A stretch of 7,359 nucleotides of DNA, from contig CAIVEA010000961.1 in assembly GCA_903904765.1 (NCBI GenBank), forward strand, positions 1 through 7,359, read 5' to 3'. The DNA is from an uncultured Chloroflexota bacterium. Its GTDB lineage: Bacteria; Chloroflexota; Anaerolineae; Aggregatilineales; Phototrophicaceae. The notes beneath the pieces were generated by a model. The model made no database searches and was not told where the DNA came from. It was given only the letters and a program-made list of their open reading frames with translations. Within the stretch, counting starts at the first letter, position 1. Each line of letters opens with the position of its first letter. The translations under genes were made by a program, and so were the position numbers. Shown piece by piece: positions 1 through 7,200 of this stretch.

Positions 1-434
1 TGGCAGCAGATACCATCGTCATCTTGAGCGCGGACACGATGGGGATTGATGAGGGCGGGCGCGTGCTGGGCAAACCTGCCGACGCGGCTGAGGCGCGGGA
101 GATGCTGCGGGCGCTGCGGGGACGGGCGCACCGCGTTTGTACCGGATTGACGTTGTGGCGCACCGGACAGACCGTGACCGAGATCACGCAGACGCAGGTG
201 GTGATGCGCGATTATACCGACGCGGAAATTGAAGCCTACATCGCTAGCGGTGATCCGTTCGACAAGGCGGGGAGCTATGCCATCCAGCATCTCCAGTTTC
301 GGCCTGTGGCACGCATCGAAGGTTGCTATACCAACGTGGTCGGGTTGCCCGTGTGCCGGGTGCGGACACTACTGGCGGACGCTGGGTTTGCCGGGGTGCT
401 GCCAGCTGCGGTCTGCGACTGCCCCCCGTTCTAG
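1..434 (+). CDS. maf: Maf-family nucleoside triphosphate pyrophosphatase, 5' end cut by window
   Basis: Maf proteins hydrolyse (d)NTPs, including non-canonical ones, to the monophosphate and pyrophosphate in the cytoplasm, and are linked to nucleotide-pool cleaning and cell-division control. The reading frame is open from base 3, so the gene starts to the left of the window; about 143 residues are visible of a family length near 190-200. Visible family motifs are the LSADTMG segment (usually GADTVV), LGKPADAAEA, then TGLTLW, then DPFDKAGSYAIQ with the conserved Asp-Lys, followed by the C-terminal YTNVVGLPVCRV block. The Ile-Gln after the DKAG motif fits the dTTP/UTP-type (YhdE-like) subgroup better than the YceF subgroup; this subgroup call is an inference. 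An in-frame TTG at 24 is internal and not the start. The TAG stop overlaps the stop of the opposing toxin gene. No terminator is seen between the two convergent genes. Confidence 0.93.
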   Translation, partial: AADTIVILSADTMGIDEGGRVLGKPADAAEAREMLRALRGRAHRVCTGLTLWRTGQTVTEITQTQVVMRDYTDAEIEAYIASGDPFDKAGSYAIQHLQFRPVARIEGCYTNVVGLPVCRVRTLLADAGFAGVLPAAVCDCPPF

Positions 435-852
435 AGAATGGATGGGTCTGGAAATGTCCAATTACCAATCCATTGGATATGTGTAAATTCACCCTGCGTA
501 CTGTTGACCAAACGTTCGTCTGCTGTCCAGAAGTCACACTGTAGACGACTTGCCAGTGCCATATATTGAGTATCATAGGCACGTGGGCGGTTGAAACGGA
601 CAGCAAGCTCATACGCTTCTTTTAAGAGCGCATCATCTTCATAGAATTCCACAGGATAATTCAATAGCTGCGCCAGTATGTTACGCCCTTGCTGTGGGGA
701 TATGCGTTGTTGATAGACCGCTTTACGGACAACTGCCGTAATCTCTGAGCGAAATAGGCGCGGTGCTGTTAAGTGTTCCCCGCTTGTGTGTGAAGGGGTT
801 CATCCGACAGCCCAAAAGCGATCAAGATATTGGCATCAATGACGACAGTCAT
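431..852 (-). pseudogene. vapC: VapC-type PIN-domain toxin, frameshifted with probable internal deletion
   Basis: VapC toxins are PIN-fold ribonucleases that cleave tRNA or rRNA until neutralised by a partner antitoxin. The ATG at 852-850 overlaps the antitoxin stop as ATGA. It opens with MTVVIDANILIAFGLSDEP, the PIN first strand with its acidic residue, but this frame hits TAA at 771-769. From about 778 a different frame carries the rest: HLTAPRLFRSEITAVVRKAV, then RPRAYDTQYMALASRL and FWTADERLVNS, ending at TAG. All four expected acidic positions (DAN, RSEIT, AYDTQ, TADERL) are present across the two frames. The join lies near 778-783. The first PIN segment is also roughly 5-12 residues shorter than usual before LTAP, so a deletion whose length is not a multiple of three is more likely than a single-base error. 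As written, no functional toxin is made, unless ribosomal frameshifting occurs or the break is an assembly artefact. Confidence 0.88.
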
Positions 853-1103
853 TCATCCTCACCATCACGGATGTCACGTAGCATTTCAACTACATCCATA
901 GCGGGTAGCATTGTGCCATTTGTGGCGCGTATCTGCTGGCGTATCGACTCGACGTTGTTTATCCATGCGGCATAATCGAATGTGGCATTCTGTTGTGCAA
1001 CTTCGGAGGCCATCTCTTGTTCAAGCAGAGACCAAATGCGCCGTTTGGCGGCGGGTTGCAGTTGGTGAAACTTTTCCAGAATTTCGCGTTCAAGTGCGCT
1101 CAT
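849..1103 (-). CDS. Antitoxin of a VapBC-like toxin-antitoxin pair
   Basis: This 84-residue protein begins MSALEREILEKFHQL and ends DVVEMLRDIRDGEDE. It has a helical N-terminal half rich in charged residues, then an FDYAAWINNVESIR segment and an acidic C-terminal helix. This layout is typical of small antitoxins that sit directly before PIN-domain toxins; the C-terminal part is the expected toxin-binding arm. The role is inferred mainly from the ATGA overlap with the toxin start and the shared strand. I do not recognise a named DNA-binding fold (AbrB, RHH or Phd) with certainty. The start is supported by a GAGG ribosome binding site 7 bases before the ATG (1111-1114). A longer in-frame extension upstream of this ATG runs through the end of the preceding gene in another frame and is not believable. 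The gene appears intact although its toxin is broken. Confidence 0.85.
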   Translation of the reverse strand: MSALEREILEKFHQLQPAAKRRIWSLLEQEMASEVAQQNATFDYAAWINNVESIRQQIRATNGTMLPAMDVVEMLRDIRDGEDE

Positions 1104-1117
1104 CAGCTTACCTCGAC

Positions 1118-1147
1118 GGTTAACTGACTCTATTGTACAGGTTAACC
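1118..1147 (-). promoter_or_regulatory. Candidate promoter/operator of the toxin-antitoxin operon
   Basis: Two copies of GGTTAAC (palindromic core GTTAAC) lie at 1118-1124 and 1140-1146, 22 bp apart, about two helical turns. Between them on the minus strand is TACAAT (1132-1137), five of six matches to the -10 consensus. No good -35 is found 16-18 bp upstream. The arrangement resembles operators at which VapBC complexes repress their own promoter; this is an inference. The upstream repeat overlaps the TAA stop of the preceding gene. Confidence 0.45.
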
Positions 1148-1765
1148 CTTCTTCTGCACTTTTTTCTGCACAAACACCAGAAACGGATAGGCCAGTTTGC
1201 CCGCGTCCACTTTGCCGCTGGCAAAGGCTGGCTGGTTGGCCTGCTCGAAGTCGTGGTGCAGCCGTGCGATTTCGCGCCCCTGTGCCTCCGAGGGTTCGTT
1301 GTAGAACAGCGTGACGACGGTGGTGAAGCGTCCGGCGGCGAACACCAGCCATTTGCGGGCGGCAAACTTGCGGACTTCGCGCTCCAGCCGTTTGTGGTTC
1401 TCGATCATCAGCGTGAAATCGTTCAGGATGGGCGCGAGTTTGTCCGGCGGGACATCGAACGCGCCCAGCGTTTCCAGCAGTGTGCCGCTGCGGTGGTCGT
1501 AGATCGCCATGCCAATCGCCTTTGCCATCATTGATTCCTTAACGGCGATGGTGGGCGGGCCATCCTGAGCCATGCTGATGATGGCTTCGGCGCTGTTCTG
1601 GTTGGTGGAACCGGCCATGTCCGCCAGAGCCATCTGCCCGGTATAGCGTTCGTAGATGGCATGGAACTGTTCGCGGCTGATCGCCCCTTCCGCAAATTCG
1701 GTGATGAGCGTCTGAATCTTTTGCTGAAGGGTGGTTTTGAAAGCCTGAATTTTGTCGTCCGACAT
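1142..1765 (-). CDS. Uncharacterised 207-residue protein, possible Roadblock/LC7-like domain
   Basis: I do not recognise a named family. The first 55 residues are predicted helical (KIQAFKTTLQQKIQTLITEF). From about residue 80 there is an alternation of beta hairpin (AIGMAIYDHRSGTLLETLG), long helix (ILNDFTLMIENHKRLEREVRKF), second hairpin (KWLVFAAGRFTTVVTLFYN) and helix (EIARLHHDFEQAN). That order fits the Roadblock/LC7 fold used by small regulatory proteins. This is a fold-level guess with no diagnostic motif. No signal peptide or membrane segment is seen, so it is probably cytoplasmic. The start at 1765 is chosen for the GAGG site five bases before the ATG and because the in-frame extension upstream runs back into the histidine kinase gene and does not look like protein. 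It lies 79 bp downstream of the kinase on the same strand, probably co-transcribed. The C-terminus is Lys-rich (VQKKVQKKG). Confidence 0.88.
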   Translation of the reverse strand: MSDDKIQAFKTTLQQKIQTLITEFAEGAISREQFHAIYERYTGQMALADMAGSTNQNSAEAIISMAQDGPPTIAVKESMMAKAIGMAIYDHRSGTLLETLGAFDVPPDKLAPILNDFTLMIENHKRLEREVRKFAARKWLVFAAGRFTTVVTLFYNEPSEAQGREIARLHHDFEQANQPAFASGKVDAGKLAYPFLVFVQKKVQKKG

Positions 1766-1811
1766 GCTGCCCTCGCGGAATATGTTTTGTAATGTCAATG
1801 ATTGGCTCAAA

Positions 1812-1825
1812 CACCCAGTAGGGTG
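1812..1825 (-). other. Short hairpin between kinase and downstream gene
   Basis: CACCC and GGGTG (minus-strand reading) form a 5-bp stem with a TACT loop, followed by TTTGA. The stem is too short and the T tract too weak for a confident terminator. It could weaken read-through from the kinase gene into the next gene. Confidence 0.2.
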
Positions 1826-1844
1826 GAATGTGCTGATTGGCGGA

Positions 1845-3098
1845 TTAAGCGGAAGGCAGAGCCAGTGTGAAGGTTGAGCCTTTTTCCAACCCCGGACTGG
1901 TCGCCCAGCAGCGCCCACTGTGCGCCTCGGCTAAGGCGCGGGCGATACTCAGGCCGATGCCCAGCCCGCCGTTTTTGCGAGTCATGTGGTTTTCGATCTG
2001 ATAGAACTTGTCGAAAATGCGCTCAAGCTGATCGTCCGCAATACCGATGCCGTTATCTTCTACCATAATCCAAATTTCGGCAGCATGGCGTTCTGCCCAT
2101 ACACGAATGTGTCCGCCGTCGGGCGTGAAGCGCACCGCGTTGTTCATCAGGTTGGTGAGCGCCATCGAAGCGCGGATGCGATCCACCTGCACCAGCACGT
2201 CATCGGCGCACTCGATAGCGATCTGATGCCGCCGCGCTTCGGCAGCCGCGTTCACCTCGTCTACCGCATCCCCGATGATGTCTTTGGCAGAGATGGTTTC
2301 GAGGAACAGTTCGGAAGGGTTTTGCTGCAAGTAACGCAGGTTCATCAAATCTTCGATGATGCGCCGCAGTTGCAGGCCGCTTGCCATCACTTTTTCGGCA
2401 TGTTCGCTCAATTTGCCCTGTCCCCGCGCTTCTTCGCGCAGGAAGCTGGCATAACCCAGAATGACCGCCAGCGGGGTTCGTAACTCGTGCGAGGCGATGG
2501 CGATGAAGTCGTTCTTCATCTGGTCGAGTTCGCTCAGTTCTTGGTTGGCCTGTTTAAGCGCCTCTACCATCTGGGCGCTTTCGATGGCGACGGCGGCCTG
2601 AGCAGCCAGCACCGAAAGATGCTCATGGTCGGCTTGCGTCCACGGGAGCGAACGCTTATTGAGCGCCTCCAGCACGCCGATCATGCGATCTCTGGAGCGC
2701 ATGGGAACGCCCAGCAGCGACCGGGTGACGAAGTGCGTGTTTTCATTCATCTTGCGGTAATGGCGCGGATCGCTGCTGGTGTCATCCACCTGCACGATGC
2801 GCTGTTCGGTGAGGATCGTTCCGGCGATGCTGCCCTGTACCGGTACACTTTGCCCGATCAGATTGAGTTCGGATTGCTGGGTGGTGGTGGCAGCGAAACG
2901 CAGTTCGTGGGTGTGTTCGTCCCACAGCAGCACCGATGCCGCTTCAGAATCGGTGATTTCGGCGGCGGCATCCAGCAGATGAGCCAGCAGGGGTTTGAGC
3001 GCCAGCGTGGAATTCAGCACGGCGCTAATTTCGGTCAGTCGTTTCAACACCTGTACTTCGCGCTCAAGCCCAGCGATCTGTGCGTCGGTAGAAGTCAT
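1845..3098 (-). CDS. Soluble GAF-domain sensor histidine kinase
   Basis: This autophosphorylating sensor of a two-component system would pass phosphate from its His to an Asp on a response regulator. Residue numbers count from the upstream ATG at 3131. A short coiled coil (about 18-40) precedes a GAF domain (about 45-185) with the typical LLGVPMRSRDRMIGVLEALNK strand pair. A second coiled coil (about 184-208) leads to HisKA with the H-box SHELRTP (phospho-acceptor His215). The HATPase_c domain shows an N-box (LTNLMNNAVRFTP, 325-337), G1 (VEDNGIGI), F-box (IFDKFYQ) and G2 (GGLGIGLSIARAL). All key residues are present. There is no transmembrane segment, so it probably senses a cytosolic ligand or partner. 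I prefer the start at 3098 (AGGA nine bases upstream); the ATG at 3131 has no ribosome binding site and would add 11 residues. No response regulator gene is visible. Confidence 0.95.
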   Translation of the reverse strand: MTSTDAQIAGLEREVQVLKRLTEISAVLNSTLALKPLLAHLLDAAAEITDSEAASVLLWDEHTHELRFAATTTQQSELNLIGQSVPVQGSIAGTILTEQRIVQVDDTSSDPRHYRKMNENTHFVTRSLLGVPMRSRDRMIGVLEALNKRSLPWTQADHEHLSVLAAQAAVAIESAQMVEALKQANQELSELDQMKNDFIAIASHELRTPLAVILGYASFLREEARGQGKLSEHAEKVMASGLQLRRIIEDLMNLRYLQQNPSELFLETISAKDIIGDAVDEVNAAAEARRHQIAIECADDVLVQVDRIRASMALTNLMNNAVRFTPDGGHIRVWAERHAAEIWIMVEDNGIGIADDQLERIFDKFYQIENHMTRKNGGLGIGLSIARALAEAHSGRCWATSPGLEKGSTFTLALPSA

Positions 3099-3131
3099 CG
3101 CGGCATATCCTGTTACTCCGGTACTGTTCAT

Positions 3132-3140
3132 AGTTTAGCA
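3132..3140 (-). promoter_or_regulatory. Possible extended -10 for the histidine kinase gene
   Basis: On the minus strand TGC-TAAACT reads as an extended -10 (TGn plus four of six matches). No matching -35 is seen. A start about 7 bases on would fall after the upstream ATG at 3131 and leave a short leader before the ATG at 3098, which agrees with the preferred start. A weaker alternative is TTGCTC-N16-TATACA on the minus strand between 3361 and 3334. Confidence 0.25.
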
Positions 3141-3477
3141 CTGATTGCAGAGCAGGGGGATTCAGGACAGTGGATGCGGCAGCCCAATGGACAGGATGTA
3201 AAAATGAACAATGGAAACGGTTCAATCAGGGGGTATTTTGTGCAGGATGCATGAACTTGTTTTTCTCATTTTTGAGGGGATGTTTCAGGTAATGCTTAAC
3301 GGCAAATGATAAACCTTGCTATCGTCAATACTTTGTATAGTGTGAAGCATCATTTGAGCAACTTTAATTGGATTTAATCAAATTTTCATAATCGGACGAT
3401 CTATTCGGGCGAGATTGTGCGAATTTGAATTATCGCTAATTCGGATTTGCGCCGTCTAAAGGGCGTTTTTTGGGTGA
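3141..3477. other. AT-rich intergenic stretch without a gene
   Basis: This stretch separates the kinase 5' end from the small-RNA promoter. It is visibly richer in A and T than the flanking genes, and no reading frame with a plausible start and ribosome binding site is seen on either strand. Its only clear structure is the inverted repeat at 3420-3443, listed separately, and a very weak hairpin before a T6 run at 3466-3471. Confidence 0.6.
3420..3443. promoter_or_regulatory. Inverted repeat, candidate regulator site upstream of the small-RNA promoter
   Basis: GAATTA (3427-3432) and TAATTC (3437-3442) form a perfect 6-bp inverted repeat around TCGC. The outer CGAATT (3420-3425) can also pair with AATTCG (3438-3443). 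The centre lies about 79 bp before the predicted transcript start at 3513, a position usual for activator sites. The regulatory role is an inference; AT-rich palindromes can occur by chance. Confidence 0.3.
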
Positions 3478-3506
3478 TTGACTCGGGGAAAGATCGCTCA
3501 TATACT
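3478..3506 (+). promoter_or_regulatory. Near-consensus sigma70-type promoter with no gene behind it
   Basis: TTGACT (3478-3483) and TATACT (3501-3506) are separated by exactly 17 bp, matching five of six bases in each hexamer of the housekeeping promoter. Initiation would be near 3513. No plus-strand coding region follows; the next event is an intrinsic terminator about 100 bases on. This is the best promoter match I found by eye in the window. Confidence 0.72.
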
Positions 3507-3512
3507 GTGGAC

Positions 3513-3611
3513 AGAATAAAGAACGACGCAGAGATAAAGAAACCTTCTTAAAGAAAATTTATTTCACTCTGCGTCTGAAATCTCAACACCCCGCATCTGG
3601 CGGGGTGTTTT
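3513..3611 (+). ncRNA. Candidate small noncoding RNA, about 99 nt
   Basis: The transcript predicted from the strong promoter to the terminator would be about 99 nt. It contains no ATG. Two stems are visible. A 9-bp perfect arm pair, GACGCAGAG (3525-3533) with CTCTGCGTC (3567-3575), encloses a 33-nt A-rich interior in which ATAAA (3534-3538) can also pair with TTTAT (3558-3562). The 10-bp terminator hairpin follows after a 9-nt linker. The motif (A/T)TAAAGAA occurs three times, at 3516, 3534 and 3548, and might be a protein- or RNA-binding element. It does not match the conserved parts of the signal recognition particle RNA, tRNA or 6S RNA as I know them. A trans-acting regulatory RNA is a reasonable inference, but the target is unknown. 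Alternatively it is a leader whose gene was lost. Confidence 0.55.
3585..3611 (+). terminator. Intrinsic terminator of the candidate small RNA
   Basis: AACACCCCGC (3585-3594) pairs perfectly over 10 bp with GCGGGGTGTT (3600-3609) around the loop ATCTG, and the run TTTT (3608-3611) follows on the plus strand. On the minus strand the hairpin is followed by GAGATTT, so it works best in the plus direction. Confidence 0.8.
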
Positions 3612-3647
3612 CATTCCCCTGAAATGCTTATTGCCACTGGACTGAAT

Positions 3648-3675
3648 CAAAACGGCTCACCCTGCGGCGAGCCGT
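3648..3675 (-). terminator. Intrinsic terminator of the cyclophilin gene
   Basis: Read on the minus strand, ACGGCTC and GAGCCGT (3675-3669 with 3658-3652) form a 7-bp stem, with two further C-G pairs possible inside after an A-C mismatch. The stem runs straight into TTTTGATT. It lies 28 bases after the stop codon of the peptidyl-prolyl isomerase gene and faces the small-RNA terminator. Confidence 0.75.
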
Positions 3676-3702
3676 CTGAACGTGCGCGGTGAGCGCAGCG
3701 CG

Positions 3703-4191
3703 TTAGCTTTCGATGATGGTGATCGATTCGATCTTGTCGCCCTGCTTGATGGCATTCACCACCTTCTGTCCGTCGCCCATCACGCGGCCAAACACGGCAT
3801 GCTTGCCGTTCAGCCACGCGGTTTCGACATGGGTGATGAAGAACTGCGAACCGTTGGTGTTCGGGCCGGCATTCGCCATGCTCAACACGCCGGGGCCGTC
3901 GTGACGCAGACGCAGCGCGGAGGCTTCGTCCGGCCACTTGTAACCGGGGCCGCCTGTTCCGCTGCCCAGAGGACAACCGCCCTGAATCATGAAGTCGGCA
4001 ATCACGCGGTGGAAGTTCAAGCCGTTGTAGAAACCATCCTTCGCCAGAAACACGAAGTTATTCACGGTGATGGGGGCTTCTTTGGCGAACAGTTGAATGT
4101 CGAAGCTGCCTTTGCTGGTCTTGAACTGCGCCACATACTGTTTGGCCGGGTTGATCTGCATGGCCGGGGCGCTGCTATAGCTCTTGGGCAT
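3703..4191 (-). CDS. Cyclophilin-type peptidyl-prolyl cis-trans isomerase
   Basis: This enzyme catalyses cis-trans isomerisation of Xaa-Pro bonds and assists protein folding, here in the cytoplasm because no signal peptide or membrane segment is present. The 162-residue product is a single cyclophilin domain with a short N-terminal lead-in ([19 protein letters not shown]). Active-site positions match those of human CypA: Arg62 (FHRV), Phe67, Met68 and Gln70 (FMIQGG), Phe118 (SQFFIT), Trp126 and His131 ([10 protein letters not shown]). It should therefore be active and able to bind cyclosporin-like ligands. The start is supported by AAAGGA nine bases upstream (4201-4206). It follows the large membrane-protein gene by 94 bp on the same strand and has its own terminator downstream. 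It may be read from its own promoter or with the large gene; a TGC-TATGCT extended -10 in the gap is only suggestive. Confidence 0.97.
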   Translation of the reverse strand: MPKSYSSAPAMQINPAKQYVAQFKTSKGSFDIQLFAKEAPITVNNFVFLAKDGFYNGLNFHRVIADFMIQGGCPLGSGTGGPGYKWPDEASALRLRHDGPGVLSMANAGPNTNGSQFFITHVETAWLNGKHAVFGRVMGDGQKVVNAIKQGDKIESITIIES

Positions 4192-4285
4192 CTCAATCGT
4201 TCCTTTCTAAAACGGGGTCAGGTTCGGATTTCACAAGCATAGCAGAAAAGCGCGGTTGGGCGTAGGCGCGAGTCCGCTGCGTCCC

Positions 4286-7200
4286 CTAGCGCAGCACCAG
4301 CTTCCACGTCGTCACGCTGACGATGACTTCGCCACGCCGCACGTACAGCACCGGCAGCACGCCGCCATCCGAACGCACGAACGGGATGGGTTGCCCGATG
4401 GTATCCCCGTTGAAATAGGCGGTGATTTCGCCCGTGTTCAGGTCGCGCTCCAGCCGCACCCGCGCCACATAGACGCTTACCGAACGCTGGCTGACTCCGG
4501 TGATCGTGCCTCCGCTGACCTGCGATAGGTTCAACACGCCCTGCTTCACCAGTTGGATTTGCAGACCGGCCTGTGCGGTGGTGTCTGCCGGGTCTTGCAG
4601 CGCCGCGCCGAAGTAGACCTCGTTGGTGTTCAGCAGCGTCGGGTTGAAGGTGGTCAGCGTCATCTCCACATCCATGCGCCGGATGCGGGCAGCCGCGTTG
4701 CCACCGTAACTGCGTTCCAACAGTGCCGCAGGCAGGACGATTCGCACCAGCGAGTCATCTCCGGCGCGGTCTGCGCCCATGCGCCAGTAGGTGCTGTCGA
4801 GCGCTGTCACCAGCGAGAATTCGTCACCCGCCCAAGGGGTTTCGGGCAGGGTACGCAGCAGCGCCAGCACATCCTGTTCGCCCTGCAAGCCGCCGGGGGG
4901 CAGCGTGGCAGTGGGCGAGGGCGTGGCGGTAGCCGTTGGCGCGGGAGTGTCGGTGCTGGTGGGTGTAGGTGTTTCGGTGAAGGTGGCGCTTGGTTGTGGC
5001 GTTTGGGAAGGCTGCACGACTTCCGGCGAAACGGGCGGTGCGGGCAGCGTGGGGCGCAGCGTCGCCGAGGGAATCAGGGTAGCGGTGGCGAAATCTGAGA
5101 TAAGCAAGGTGGGCGTAACCAGCGCCGGGTCTAGCGTGGCAGGCAGGGCAGTGAAAGTGGCGGTAGCTGCTTTGGTTTGGATCAGTACTGCCGCTTCGGT
5201 GGTGGCGGGTGTGGGGCTGATAGTCACAGCCACGCCCGATTGTCCGCCGCCGCCACCAGAGAGCAGCGCGACCAGCACTACAACGACGAGGAGCGCCCCG
5301 CCGCCGATGAACAGCCAGCGGCGCGGCAATCCCCGGCGCGGCACATCGTCCTGCGGTTGCACTGTGCCAACGGCATCCAGCACTTCGTCACCAAAATAGG
5401 CGGGTTCTGGCACATCTGGCGCACGGTAGACGCTTTCGGGCAGCGGATCATCCTCCGCCATGCGCGGGGTGGGTTCACTGGTGGGTGGCGCGGGGAATTC
5501 CGGCGCGTGTTCGGTCAGGTCGTACCAGTGGCGGTACAACGGATAGGCTGGATGTTTATCAATGAACATGGCGCGGAACAACTGGTTGAAACGGTTGAGC
5601 TTCTCGCTGCGGCGCACGCTGTTGTCGGTGTAGACGGCGAGGAATTGCTCATAGGTATCGCGCCAGCCGCGCAGACTGGTGGCGTATTCCGCGCCCAGCA
5701 GCCGTTCGGTCACATCGGTCAGGCGGCGGTGGGCGGAGCGCACGATTTCCTGTGGGCGTTCCGGGCGCTGCTCGATGGTGGAGATCATCTGCCGCGCCAT
5801 GTTATGCAGTTCAGCCGCGCCGCTTTGCAGTTCCATCAGGTGTGAACGGTAGCGCGTCAGGGTGATGGCGGCGGCCTGCTCCACTTCGCTCACCGCGTTC
5901 AGTGCGTTCTCCAGCTTCAGTCCGGCGGCACGAAACTCGCCATCCGACCAATCTTTGAGGGCGGCTTCCACTTCACGCAGGCTGTGTGCGCCAGCGGCCA
6001 GCAACCGCGCCTGCGGGTTGTCCTCCAGCTTTTTGCGAATCGCGCCCACATCAGCTAGTGCTGCGCTGCCCTGCACCTGATTGAGCAGGTCAGACCCCGC
6101 CAGCAGATCGCGGCGGCGGGCGATGAACTCGCCCAGCGCACGGGTCATCGGGTGGCGTTGCCCGTAGTCGCCCAGCACCCGCGCCCCGGCTTCTTGCCAG
6201 AACTCGGCATCCTCTAGACGGCTTTCGTGCGCGTCCAGTGTGCCGAAGAAAATGTCATTCACGAACAGGATACGCAGCGGCGCGCTGCTGGAACGGCTAA
6301 ACAGCTCCACCAGCCCGCGCCCCATCGCCTTCAGATAGGTTTCTTTGCTGGGCATCTGCGCTGCGAACTGGTCGCGGGTGGTGCGTTCTTCGGGGGTATA
6401 GAGCTTTTCAGCGGCGGCGAGGACTGCGCCCGTGCCTTTGGCGTTCAGCACACCGCTGCGTTCTATCCACGTTTTCGCCATTTCGGAGAGCGCGCGCAGG
6501 CGTTCGGCGGCGAATCGCTGTGAGTCGGTGCGAGCGATTTCGACGGCTTGCTGACCGAGGCGTTCGGCATCCTGCAAGCGCCCCCGGTCAAAGGCTTCCC
6601 AACCGTCTGCCAGCGCCCGCCCCAAGCCGCCATACAGCGCATGGCGTTCGATGTAGGCCGCGTTGGTGATGATCGTCCGTACCTGATTCAGCCAGCCCGC
6701 CAGCGTGGGGCTGAGGGTACTCACGCCGTCAATCGCATCGGTCAACAGCGTGATTGCCCCCTGACGATCGCCTTGCAGCGTGGCTTCGGCGTATGCCATC
6801 CAACTACGGCTGGCGATTTCCAGCCCGTTCACCATGCCCACCAGCATCTCGTCAAACAGGCGTTCGCGGAAGGGGAGCAGGTCGCGGCGGGTGTTCTTCA
6901 GCCAGTCCTCCAGATCGGAGCCGTCCGCTGCCGGCACATAGGTCTGGTACGAGCCAAGCAGTTCGTACAGGCCATCCAGCAGGCGCGATACCGCTTCCCA
7001 CGCGGGGTTGGTCGGGTCAATAGCGCGGCTGCCATCCAGCGCATGCAGCGCATCTCGCGGGCTGGCGGTGGCCTGCCGTCCGATGACGTGCATATTGTCC
7101 GCCAGCGCCATCGCCGCGATTTGCGCCCGTTCCAGCGCCGACACGGGCAATTGCTGATCGGTCAGCGGTTGGCGGGCGTTCATGTTGTCCAGCAGGGTAC

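Noticed and set aside
1104..1352. N-terminal extension of the antitoxin frame
   Set aside because: It runs through the end of the preceding gene in another frame, while the ATG at 1103 has a good GAGG site and begins the antitoxin-like sequence.
1780..1800. Perfect TTGACA on the minus strand before the 207-residue protein gene
   Set aside because: No -10-like hexamer lies 16-18 bp downstream; the nearest AT-rich bases are only about 10 bp away.
2487..3254. Long plus-strand open frame (255 codons) opposite the histidine kinase
   Set aside because: It is antisense to a gene with every kinase motif; its sequence shows no domain and results from GC-biased codons on the other strand.
3450..3471. 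Hairpin before a T6 run on the plus strand (CGCC / GGCG)
   Set aside because: Only four Watson-Crick pairs plus one possible G-T pair with an 8-base loop; too weak to call a terminator, and no transcript is known to arrive there.
3132..3702. CRISPR array, tRNA, or insertion sequence remnants in the central gap
   Set aside because: No regular repeats, cloverleaf, terminal inverted repeats or transposase-like codons were found.
4242..4285. Possible terminator after the large membrane-protein gene (GC-rich bases then TTTT on the minus strand)
   Set aside because: Only broken 4-bp pairings around a long loop could be drawn, so read-through into the cyclophilin gene cannot be excluded.
4791..5845. 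Two long plus-strand open frames (202 and 222 codons) opposite the large membrane-protein gene
   Set aside because: The composition is simply the complement of the Pro/Thr linker and helical region codons; no recognisable protein features or ribosome binding sites.
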